64,000 bases of DNA from FEB-22 sp003105195. Its GTDB lineage: Bacteria; Pseudomonadota; Alphaproteobacteria; Rhizobiales; Xanthobacteraceae. The stretch lies in contig JAOSKV010000034.1 of NCBI GenBank assembly GCA_027493405.1, positions 209,477 to 273,476 of the forward strand, given 5' to 3'. The notes beneath the pieces are model-generated. The model did not search any database and had not been told where the DNA came from. It was given only the letters and a program-made list of their open reading frames with translations. Shown piece by piece: positions 57,451 to 64,000 of this stretch; position 1 is the stretch's first letter; each line of letters starts with the position of its first letter. A program made the translations under genes and the position numbers.

Positions 57451-57547
57451 GTAGGGTGCAATAGCCGCGTAAGCGGCGTATTGCACCGGCAGCGTGGCCG
57501 GTTGCGCCGACGGTGCAATACGGTGCTGCGCACCTATTGCACCCTAC
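57451..57547. repeat. Cloverleaf-like palindromic element
   Basis: Outer perfect 13-bp inverted repeats GTAGGGTGCAATA (57451-57463) and TATTGCACCCTAC (57535-57547). Inside are three more stems: GCCGC-GTAA-GCGGC (57464-57477), GTATTGCACC (57478-57487) with GGTGCAATAC (57512-57521), and GGTGC-TGC-GCACC (57522-57534). The motif TGCAATA or its complement occurs four times. It lies between convergent genes. Confidence 0.85.
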
Positions 57548-57563
57548 GATCTCTCGCCGAAAA

Positions 57564-59000
57564 CTACGCCTCTTCCACGCTGTCGGCGCCGACGAAGGCG
57601 ATGCGGACCATGTTGGTGGCGCCGGGGGTGCCGAGGGGGACGCCGGCCACGACGATGATGCGCTGGCCCGCCTTGGAGAAACCCGCCCCGAAGGAGAAGC
57701 GGCTGGCGCGGTCGACCATGTCCTCCTGGTCCTTGGCGTCCGCCGCGACGATGCAGTGCACGCCCCAGACCAGGGAGAGCTTGCGCCCGGTCGCGACGTT
57801 CGGGCTGATCGCGACGATCGGCGAGGAGGGCCGCTCGCGCGCGACGCGCAGGCCGGTCGCGCCGGAGCTCGTCCAGCACACCACCGCCGAGAGATCCAGC
57901 GTCTCGGCGATCTGCCGCGCCGCCGCCGCGATCGCGTCGGCGCCGGTCGCCTCCGGCTCGGCGCGCTGGGCCTGGATGATCGAGCCGTAGATCGGATCGG
58001 TCTCGACCTCCTCGGCGATGCGGTTCATGGTCGTGACCGCTTCCACCGGATACTGGCCGGCCGCCGACTCGGCCGAGAGCATCACGGCATCGGCGCCCTC
58101 GAAGATCGCGGTCGCCACGTCCGAGACCTCGGCGCGGGTCGGCACCGGATTCGAGATCATCGACTCGAGCATCTGGGTCGCAACCACCACGGGCTTGCCG
58201 GCGCGGCGCGCCGCGCGCGTCATCTGCTTCTGCACGCCCGGCACCTTCTCGAGCGGCATCTCGACGCCGAGATCGCCGCGCGCCACCATCAGCGCGTCGG
58301 CGAAGTCCATGATCTCGGCGAGCTGGTGCACGGCCTGCGGCTTCTCGATCTTGGCCATCACGGCGGCGCGGCCGCGGGTGATCTTCTTGGCCTCGGCGAT
58401 GTCGTCGGGACGCTGGATGAAGGAGAGCGCGACCCAGTCGATGCCGGCGTCGAGCGCGGCCTCGAGGTCCGAGCGATCCTTGGCGGTGAGCGCCGAGAAG
58501 CCGACCGTGGTGTCGGGGAGGCTGACGCCCTTGCGCGAGGAGAGCCTGCCGCCGACCTCGACGCGGGTCACGGTGCGCTTGGCGGAGGTCTCCACCGCGA
58601 CCAGGCGGATCTTGCCGTCGTCGAGCAGGAGCCGGTGGCCGGGCTCGAGGGCCATCAGGATCTCGGGATGCGGCAGCAACACGCGATCGGCGTCTCCCGG
58701 CGCCTGGTCGTCGTCGAGGACGAAGGTCGCGCCCTTCTCGAGCATCACGGCGTCGTTCGCGAAATTGCCCACCCGCAGCTTGGGGCCCTGCAGGTCCACG
58801 AGGATGCCGACCGGCCGGTCGTAGCTCTGCTCCAGGGCGCGGATCATGGCCACATAGTCGCGCATCGCTTCGTGCGAGGTGTGGCTCATGTTGATGCGGA
58901 ACACGTCGGCGCCGGCCTCGAACAGGCGGCCGAGCATCGCGCGGTCCGAGGAGGAGGGGCCGAGGGTGGCGACGATCTTGGTGCGGCGCAGACGTCTCAT
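57564..59000 (-). CDS. pyk: Pyruvate kinase
   Basis: 478 residues, full length. Converts phosphoenolpyruvate and ADP to pyruvate and ATP. RRTKIVATLGPSSSDRAMLG, FRINMSHTSHEAM, the PEP/Mg site MAKIEKPQAVHQLAEIM with DALMVARGDLGVEMPLEKVP and KPVVVATQMLESMI are intact, with the A/C domain NFVxLSAESA-like GADAVMLSAESAAGQYPVEA. The start overlaps the DUF1036 stop by 4 bp. Last gene of a four-gene minus-strand operon that also holds glycerate 2-kinase. Confidence 0.96.
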   Translation of the reverse strand: MRRLRRTKIVATLGPSSSDRAMLGRLFEAGADVFRINMSHTSHEAMRDYVAMIRALEQSYDRPVGILVDLQGPKLRVGNFANDAVMLEKGATFVLDDDQAPGDADRVLLPHPEILMALEPGHRLLLDDGKIRLVAVETSAKRTVTRVEVGGRLSSRKGVSLPDTTVGFSALTAKDRSDLEAALDAGIDWVALSFIQRPDDIAEAKKITRGRAAVMAKIEKPQAVHQLAEIMDFADALMVARGDLGVEMPLEKVPGVQKQMTRAARRAGKPVVVATQMLESMISNPVPTRAEVSDVATAIFEGADAVMLSAESAAGQYPVEAVTTMNRIAEEVETDPIYGSIIQAQRAEPEATGADAIAAAARQIAETLDLSAVVCWTSSGATGLRVARERPSSPIVAISPNVATGRKLSLVWGVHCIVAADAKDQEDMVDRASRFSFGAGFSKAGQRIIVVAGVPLGTPGATNMVRIAFVGADSVEEA

Positions 59001-59563
59001 CGGCTCTGCTGCCTCGGTTGGAACTGCGGCGGGCCGGAGCGCGGCCCCGGCGGCGGAACGATCGGGGTGAGCTGCGGAACCGCACCCCGCGGCGCCTGCT
59101 CGGTCGATTCGGTGAGCTGCACGGTCCAGGACCGCTGCTCCCCGGTATCGACCTCGAAGAAGCCGGTGCGGTCGTAGCCGCGCGCCAGGCAGTCCTGCAC
59201 GCCGCGGATCGTGAACTCCTTGTCGCGGGTGCACATGAAGGCCTTGCCGGACCACTCGCCGCCGCGATCGTAGTCGACGGCGTAGACGTAATAGAAGCGC
59301 GCGACAAGCTGGCCCTTCACCAGCGTCTCGCAGCTGCGCGCCGGCAGGTTCCACCAGCCCTCGGTGGTCCAGCCCTCGGCGTCCTTGTAGCCGATGGCGA
59401 CGCCGACCCGGCCGCCGGTGTTGTTGCAGAGGCGGAAATCGGCGGCGGCCGGCGCCGCGAAGCCGGCGAGCAGCAGCGCGGCGAGCGGCAGGCCGCGGAG
59501 GGGCCGATGCCGACCGATCCGACCCCACAATGTTCCATGCTCAGACGTCATCGGGCTCGCCAT
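58997..59563 (-). CDS. DUF1036 exported protein
   Basis: 188 residues. Hydrophobic signal (PLAALLLAGFAAPAAADF, cleavage AAA-D), then the DUF1036 domain: DFRLCNNTGGRVGVAIGYKD, EGWWNLPARSCETLV and FYYVYAVDYDRGGEW, with conserved cysteines. C-terminal Pro-rich tail. DUF1036 proteins are small secreted proteins of alphaproteobacteria, of unknown role. Its stop overlaps the pyk start (ATGA), a linkage found in many Hyphomicrobiales. Starts at 59563 or 59551. Confidence 0.88.
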   Translation of the reverse strand: MASPMTSEHGTLWGRIGRHRPLRGLPLAALLLAGFAAPAAADFRLCNNTGGRVGVAIGYKDAEGWTTEGWWNLPARSCETLVKGQLVARFYYVYAVDYDRGGEWSGKAFMCTRDKEFTIRGVQDCLARGYDRTGFFEVDTGEQRSWTVQLTESTEQAPRGAVPQLTPIVPPPGPRSGPPQFQPRQQSR

Positions 59564-59577
59564 GATTTCACGCCGGT

Positions 59578-60858
59578 TCAGGGCCCGCCGACCAGGATGG
59601 CACGGAAGTCGTTGACGTTCGTGAAGGTCGGGCCCGGTCTCAACAGGTCGCCGAGGCGGGAAAAAAATCCGGTGGAATCGTTGTCGGCGAGAAAGGCGGC
59701 TGGATCGAGGCCGAGGGCGCGGGCCCGCGCCGCGGTGGCGGCGTCCACAAAGGCGCCGGCCGGGTCCGCCGCGTCGCCGCCGCCGCCGTCGGTGCCGTCG
59801 GTGTCGGCGGCGAGCGCCGCCATCCCGGGCGAAAGCGCGGTCGAAAGCGCCAGGGCATATTCCTGGTTGGGACCGCCGCGGCCCTCGCCGCGGATCGTGA
59901 CGGTCAACTCGCCGCCCGACAGGATGACGGCGCGGCGGCCCGCGGCCTGCAGCTCGTGGGCGAGGCGCGCATGGGCGGCCGCGACCTCGCGCGCCTCGCC
60001 CTCGAGATGGTCGCCGAGCAGGACGCAATCGTAGCCGGCGGCGCGCGCCTTCGCGGCAGCGGCCGCGAGGGCATCCGCGGGCCGCGCCACCAGGTCGAAC
60101 TCGGTGCCCGCGAAAGCCGGATCGCCGGGCTTCGGCGATTCGTTCGTCGGATCGGCGAGCGCGCGGGTGACCGATTCGGGGAGGTCGAGACGGCGGCGCG
60201 CCACGATCGCGCGCGCATCGGCGAGCGAGGAGGGATCCGGGACCGTCGGGCCGGAGCCGATCACGGCCGGGTCGTCGCCCGGCACGTCCGAGATCGCCAG
60301 CGCGATCACGCGCGCAGGGCGCGCGCGGGCGGCGAGGCGGCCGCCCTTGAGGCGCGAGAGATGCTTGCGCACCGTATTGATCTCGCCGATCGAGGCGCCG
60401 GAGCGCAGCAGCGCGCGGGTCACGGCCTGCTTCTCGGCGAGGCTCACGCCCGGCGCCGGCGCGATCCAGTTGGCCGAGGCCCCGCCCGAGAGCAGCACGA
60501 GCACCAGATCCTCGGCCGTCGCAGCGTCGGCGAGCGCGAGCGTGCGCTCCGCGGCCGCGAGGCCGGCCGCGTCCGGCACCGGATGACCGGCCTCCACCAC
60601 CGGCACGTGGCGGGTCGGGCGGCCGTAGCCGTGCCGCGCAACCGCGAGCCCCGCCATGCGGGCCGGCGGGACACCCTGCGCCAGGTAATGTCCCTCCGCC
60701 ACCTCGATCATCGCGCCGGCGGCCTTGCCGGCCGCGAGCAGGATCAGCCGACCGCGCGCGGGCGGCGCTGGCAGGTGCCCCGGCAGGTAGGAGGCCGGAT
60801 GCGCCGCCGCCACCGCCGCGCGGAACAGATCCTCGAGAAACGATCGTGGCGAGGTCAC
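59578..60858 (-). CDS. Glycerate 2-kinase (MOFRL/DUF4147 family)
   Basis: 426 residues from GTG 60858. ILLAAGKAAGAMIEVAEGHY, LVLVLLSGGASANWIAPAPG, INTVRKHLSRLKGGRLAARA, DVPGDDPAVIGSGPTVPDPS and the C-terminal MOFRL region GGELTVTIRGEGRGGPNQEY are clear. It makes 2-phosphoglycerate from glycerate, feeding enolase and then the pyruvate kinase two genes downstream. The GTG overlaps the transporter stop (GTGA). Hydroxypyruvate reductase (TtuD) is the older name for relatives. Confidence 0.92.
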   Translation of the reverse strand: MTSPRSFLEDLFRAAVAAAHPASYLPGHLPAPPARGRLILLAAGKAAGAMIEVAEGHYLAQGVPPARMAGLAVARHGYGRPTRHVPVVEAGHPVPDAAGLAAAERTLALADAATAEDLVLVLLSGGASANWIAPAPGVSLAEKQAVTRALLRSGASIGEINTVRKHLSRLKGGRLAARARPARVIALAISDVPGDDPAVIGSGPTVPDPSSLADARAIVARRRLDLPESVTRALADPTNESPKPGDPAFAGTEFDLVARPADALAAAAAKARAAGYDCVLLGDHLEGEAREVAAAHARLAHELQAAGRRAVILSGGELTVTIRGEGRGGPNQEYALALSTALSPGMAALAADTDGTDGGGGDAADPAGAFVDAATAARARALGLDPAAFLADNDSTGFFSRLGDLLRPGPTFTNVNDFRAILVGGP

Positions 60859-61772
60859 GGGCCGGCCTCCACGGCGCGGTCGCCGGCGTGCGGCCGGGCC
60901 ACGAAGATGCCGAGCAGGATCAGGAGCCCGCCGAGCGCCTGCGCGAGGCCGAGCGCCTCGCCGAGCAGCACCCAGCCGAAGGCCGCGGCCGCCACCGCCT
61001 CGAGGAAGATGACCAGCGACGAGAAGGTCGCGGGCAGGGTGCCGAGCGCGATCGCGAGCAGGCCCTGGCCCGCGACCTGGGAGATCAGCGCGAGCGCCAG
61101 CAGCGCCGCCGCGCCCGCGAGGGAGCGCGGCAGGAGGTGCGGCTCCAGCGCGAGGGCGACGACGAAGAGGCAGGCCGTGGTGATCAGGGTCGAGAGGAAC
61201 ACGAGCTGCGCGGCGCCATGGCGGCCGCGCCCGGCGCGGATCGCCAGGATGTAGGCGCCGAAGAACACCGCGGTGGCGAGGCCGTAGACGTCGCCCATCA
61301 GGCGCGCCGGCGCGAAGCCGTAGCTCTCGCCCATCAGCGCGAAGCCGCCCAGGATGCAGAGCGCGAGCCCGGCCAGGATGCGCGTGCCGATCGTTTCGGC
61401 GAGCACCAGCCAGGCGCCGAGCGCGACCCAGATCGGCGCGGTGGTCGCCAGGAAGGTCGCGTTCGCCACCGTGGTGGCGAGGATCGCGAGATGCCAGAAG
61501 AAGAGGTCGCCCGCGAAGAACAGCCCGGCGAGCAGGATCGGCCGGTCGAGAGCGACGATGCCGCGCGCCGTGCCGCGGCTCTCGTAGCGGGCCCAGGCCC
61601 ACAGGAAGGGCAGCGCCAGGGCCGTGCGCCAGAAGGCGCTCGCATACGGCCCGACGTCGGCCCACCGCACGAAGACGGGCGAAGCGCCCATGGCGATCGC
61701 GCCCGCGACGAGCGCGACCAAGGCCAGCACCACGCGCCGGCCGTGCGCGACCGTGAGGCCTGTCGCAGTCAT
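60855..61772 (-). CDS. EamA/DMT-family transporter
   Basis: 305 residues with about ten membrane segments and two EamA halves (VRWADVGPYASAFWRTALAL in the first; TFSSLVIFLEAVAAAAFGWV in the second). A drug/metabolite exporter of unknown substrate. ATG 61772 (MTATGLTVAHGRRVVLAL) is preferred to 61832. First gene of the operon with glycerate kinase, DUF1036 and pyk, so a metabolite of the glycerate branch is a possible substrate (inference). Confidence 0.9.
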   Translation of the reverse strand: MTATGLTVAHGRRVVLALVALVAGAIAMGASPVFVRWADVGPYASAFWRTALALPFLWAWARYESRGTARGIVALDRPILLAGLFFAGDLFFWHLAILATTVANATFLATTAPIWVALGAWLVLAETIGTRILAGLALCILGGFALMGESYGFAPARLMGDVYGLATAVFFGAYILAIRAGRGRHGAAQLVFLSTLITTACLFVVALALEPHLLPRSLAGAAALLALALISQVAGQGLLAIALGTLPATFSSLVIFLEAVAAAAFGWVLLGEALGLAQALGGLLILLGIFVARPHAGDRAVEAGP

Positions 61773-62046
61773 GAGAGGGATCCGCTCTCTGGCTGATGCC
61801 GTGGCAAGAAATCCTGCCGCACCCCGAAGCACCCGTGGCTATAATGCTTCAAAACATGAATCATGGGAGGGTCGAGAGGCGATCGATATCGTCCCCCAGG
61901 GATCATGACAAGTCGCGGGAACCGCGGCGCCGTCGCGTTCCTCGCGCCGCGTGGAGGGCATGGTCGGGCCGGCCCGCGGAGGTCGCTTTGATCCGCGGCT
62001 GCGGCCTCCTATTCTTCGTCCACGCGAAGAACACGAGGAGAAAGCC

Positions 62047-62346
62047 ATGGCTCTCGACGAGAAGACCCGCACCGAGCTCGAAGCCGCCGCGTTCCGCCGC
62101 ATGGTCGAGCACCTGCGGCAGCGCACCGACGTGCAGAATATCGACCTGATGAACCTCGCCGGCTTCTGCCGCAACTGCCTCTCGAACTGGATGAAGGAGG
62201 CGGCCGACGCGCGCGGCGTGCCGATGAGCCGGGACGAGAGCCGCGTCGCGGTCTACGGCATGCCCTACGAGGACTGGAAGGCGAAGCACCAGACCGAGGC
62301 ATCGGCCGAGCAGAAAAAGGCCCTCGAGGCCAGTCACAAGCACTGA
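62047..62346 (+). CDS. DUF1244 family protein
   Basis: 99 residues. The whole length matches DUF1244: ALDEKTRTELEAAAFRRMVE, HLRQRTDVQNIDLMNLAGFC and RNCLSNWMKEAADARGVPMS then YGMPYEDWKAKHQ. Two close Cys (G-F-C-R-N-C) could bind a metal. Function unknown. ACGAGGAGAAAGCC precedes the ATG. Located 118 bp upstream of gapR on the same strand, an arrangement kept in alphaproteobacteria. No other gene is seen in 61773-62046. Confidence 0.9.
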   Translation: MALDEKTRTELEAAAFRRMVEHLRQRTDVQNIDLMNLAGFCRNCLSNWMKEAADARGVPMSRDESRVAVYGMPYEDWKAKHQTEASAEQKKALEASHKH

Positions 62347-62464
62347 CGCGGACCACGCGCCGTGCACGACTGTGGATGACGCGGCGCGCGCCTTGACCTG
62401 ACCGGGGTCACCATCGAAACCCTATCCTCCGACCCGCGAAAGCCCGCGACGTGAGGAGTATCCG

Positions 62465-62743
62465 ATGGCCCCTGCCACTGCCGCCGCCGTCAAGGAGCAG
62501 CCCGCCACCCGCTTCGCCAAGGACCATCTCAAGGCCTTCGTCGAGCGCATCGAGCGCCTCGAGGAGGAGAAGAAGGCGCTCGCCGACGACATCAAGGACG
62601 TCTACGCGGAGGCCAAGGGCAATGGCTTCGACGTGAAGGCGCTGCGTACCGTGGTGCGCCTGCGCAAGCAGGACGTCCAGGAGCGCAAGGAGCAGGAAGC
62701 GATCCTCGAAGTCTACCTGCAGGCGCTCGGCATGCTGGAGTGA
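62465..62743 (+). CDS. gapR: GapR nucleoid-associated protein (DUF2312)
   Basis: 92 residues. ATRFAKDHLKAFVERIERLE begins the DUF2312 fold, with a long helix EEEKKALADDIKDVYAEAKG, GFDVKALRTVVRLRKQD and a terminal helix EAILEVYLQALGMLE. In Caulobacter GapR is an essential DNA-binding protein that clamps overtwisted DNA ahead of replication and transcription and stimulates topoisomerases. Starts with a good GAGGAG site before ATG 62465. Confidence 0.95.
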   Translation: MAPATAAAVKEQPATRFAKDHLKAFVERIERLEEEKKALADDIKDVYAEAKGNGFDVKALRTVVRLRKQDVQERKEQEAILEVYLQALGMLE

Positions 62744-62796
62744 GAGGAAACTTTCGCACGATCCTCCGTCCGCACGGGTGCGGCCCGACCAATAAA

Positions 62797-63359
62797 TCAG
62801 GGAAGGCGCGGGATGATCATCCCGGTCCGCTGCCGATAGGCGGCGTAACGCTCGCCGAATATGCGGCCGAGCAGTCTTTCCTCCGTGCGGGCGCGCCAGG
62901 CGAAGGTCGGGACAATCCCGAACAGCACGATCCCGAGGGCCGGCCAACTGGCGAAGGCGAGCGCATTTCCGGCGGCGATCAGTGCGAGGCCCAGGTAGAT
63001 GGGATGCCGCACGAGGCGATAGGGGCCCGTGGTCACGAGGCCAGTGCCCGCGTCCGCCCGGGGCACCAGGCTCCATGCCGCACCGAGCTCGGCCCGAGAC
63101 CTGAGGACGAGGCCGGCGCCCGCCAGCGCGAGAAGGCAGCCAGCCAGCGCCTGCAATGCTTCGGTGCCGCCCGAGAAAGCCAGGAGCGAAAGGAAAAACA
63201 AGGCGAAGGCCGAGAGGTTCGCCGCCACGGGAGCACGGCCGCCGCCTTCCCGGCCTGCCCGCGCCTCGGGCGCGCTGCGGCGGCCGGCGGCGGCCAGCAG
63301 CAGGGGGTCGCGAAGGCCAGCAGCGCGACCGCTCGGAGAACGACGACCGACATCGACAT
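62797..63359 (-). pseudogene. Isoprenylcysteine-methyltransferase-like membrane protein, frameshifted
   Basis: MSMSVVVLRAVALLAFATP from ATG 63359, then a one-base loss in a C5 run (63303-63307 on the plus strand), then LLAAAGRRSAPEARAGREGG to the end YAAYRQRTGMIIPRLP. The body has four to five membrane segments and the ICMT/PEMT signature VTTGPYRLVRHPIYLGLALI with ERLLGRIFGERYAAYRQRT, which binds S-adenosylmethionine. Restoring one C gives a normal ~187-residue protein. Starts 3 bp after the VTT gene stop. Confidence 0.85.
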
Positions 63360-63362
63360 GGC

Positions 63363-64000
63363 TCACCGTGCGCGCAGTCGCATGAGATAGAACGCGACCG
63401 GCAGCAGGAGGATGGGGAGCACGTAGCTCGCCGCCAGCGCCAGGACCGGCTGGTCCGCCCAGCCGGCGCCGATGGCGGCGAACACGAAGGCCGTGGGCAT
63501 GCTGCCGACGGTCAGCGCCGCGGTGAATTTCCGTATCGGCATGCCGGCAAGCCCGGCGAGAAAGACCGTGGCCTCCGGGATGCTGTAGGAAGGCTGCGGG
63601 TGAGGACGATCGCCCATGCGCCGGCGCGGTCGAACACGCTCTCCATCCTGTGCAGGGACCGCGGCCCGGCGAGGCGGTGCGCAAGCCGCCGCGCGGAAGT
63701 GTGCATCAAGCCGTAGCCGACAAGGCCGCCGGTGATCAGGCCGAGGGTGCCCAGCAATCCGCCGACCAGGGCGCCATAGACGATGCCGAGCGCGGCGATC
63801 ACGGCCGTCTGCGGAATCGGCAACACCAAGTCGGCCCAGATGAGAACAATCCCCAGGGCCCATGCCCAGCTTCCGTATTCCCAGAGGGCCAGCACGGCAT
63901 CGTCGGCCTCCTGCTGCGTCGGAAGCGTCGCGCAGGAGGCGAGCGCGAGCGACAGAACGGCAAAAACGATCGGTCCCGGTCGCTTTCCGGCTTCCGGTCC
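63363..64000 (-). pseudogene. VTT-domain (DedA-like) lipoprotein, 5' end beyond the window, frameshifted
   Basis: The frame is open to the window edge: VFAVLSLALASCATLPTQQE gives a lipoprotein signal with lipobox LASC, then ALWEYGSWAWALGIVLIWAD, LPIPQTAVIAALGIVYGALV and AWAIVLTRSLP. After a one-base loss near 63590 it continues YSIPEATVFLAGLAGMPIRK to YLMRLRAR. VTT/SNARE-associated proteins are inner-membrane lipid or ion transporters; a lipidated N-terminus ahead of the VTT domain is unusual. It is co-transcribed with the methyltransferase-like gene. Confidence 0.8.

Noticed and set aside
57451..57547. The cloverleaf element as a tRNA-like gene
   Set aside because: No anticodon, D-loop or T-loop consensus and a 13-bp outer stem; it is a palindromic repeat.
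61840..61845. TATAAT box as promoter of DUF1244
   Set aside because: No suitable -35 lies 16-18 bp upstream and it is about 200 bp from the gene; too weak to annotate.

Overview
The window is GC-rich, densely coded DNA from an alphaproteobacterium, most likely a Hyphomicrobiales (Rhizobiales) lineage near Bradyrhizobium/Xanthobacteraceae. The evidence is the gene set: a CpdR regulator beside an N-formylglutamate amidohydrolase and tRNA-Val, a GapR nucleoid protein beside a DUF1244 protein, DUF992, DUF1036, DUF1127, DUF2000 and DUF459 proteins, a Liv transporter flanked by two acyl-CoA ligases, and short palindromic intergenic repeats of a rhizobial kind. It looks chromosomal. I see no phage, plasmid or CRISPR signature; the only mobile element is a group II intron.

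Layout. 1-3.2 kb: cobalt-type nitrile hydratase genes (minus strand) divergent from a TRAP transporter membrane pair. 3.2-14 kb: a short-chain dehydrogenase, a hybrid histidine kinase, a DUF992 protein, a fused indolepyruvate ferredoxin oxidoreductase, an M48 peptidase/DUF898 operon and a DUF2000 protein. 14-24.7 kb: a protease-fold protein lacking its whole catalytic triad, a protein-kinase remnant, then a fatty-acid or aromatic-acid style Liv cluster (3-hydroxyacyl-CoA dehydrogenase, acyl-CoA ligase, livG, livH, livM, livK, livF, PaaK-like ligase). Most genes in this cluster carry indels, deletions, a G-rich scrambled patch or a partial duplication with a 16-G run. Conserved residues around the lesions are intact, so assembly or sequencing error is at least as likely as true decay.

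24.7-42 kb: 5'-nucleotidase-like phosphoesterase divergent from ferrochelatase, an SPFH/NfeD pair, an outer-membrane barrel, a YkgJ-type cysteine-cluster protein, a cold-shock protein with terminator, galU, a lytic transglycosylase, a DUF459 SGNH protein, and glutamate synthase gltB/gltD, which read as one uninterrupted frame. 42-50 kb: threonine aldolase, Hsp20, an alpha/beta hydrolase, a complete-looking group II intron between convergent genes, a HisN-type phosphatase and an MFS transporter. 50.3 kb holds a strong small-RNA candidate with its own promoter, three hairpins, exposed CCUCC-type motifs and an intrinsic terminator. 50.5-57 kb: formylglutamate amidohydrolase, cpdR, tRNA-Val, gene remnants, two tandem AraC regulators (the second frameshifted), DUF1127, rpmJ and a TPR protein. 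57.4 kb: a 97-bp cloverleaf-like palindrome. 57.5-62 kb: a tightly overlapped minus-strand operon (EamA transporter, glycerate 2-kinase, DUF1036, pyruvate kinase). 62-64 kb: DUF1244 and gapR, then a methyltransferase-like membrane protein and a VTT-domain lipoprotein, both with single-base frame breaks.

Working together: GS/GOGAT nitrogen assimilation (gltBD), carboxylate and branched-chain or aromatic uptake and CoA activation (TRAP, Liv cluster, IOR), lower glycolysis (glycerate kinase to pyruvate kinase) and cell-cycle/nucleoid control (cpdR, gapR) dominate. No clearly novel multi-gene defence or biosynthetic system was found. The best candidates for new biology are the small RNA, the single-frame gltBD, the triad-less protease and the cloverleaf repeat.
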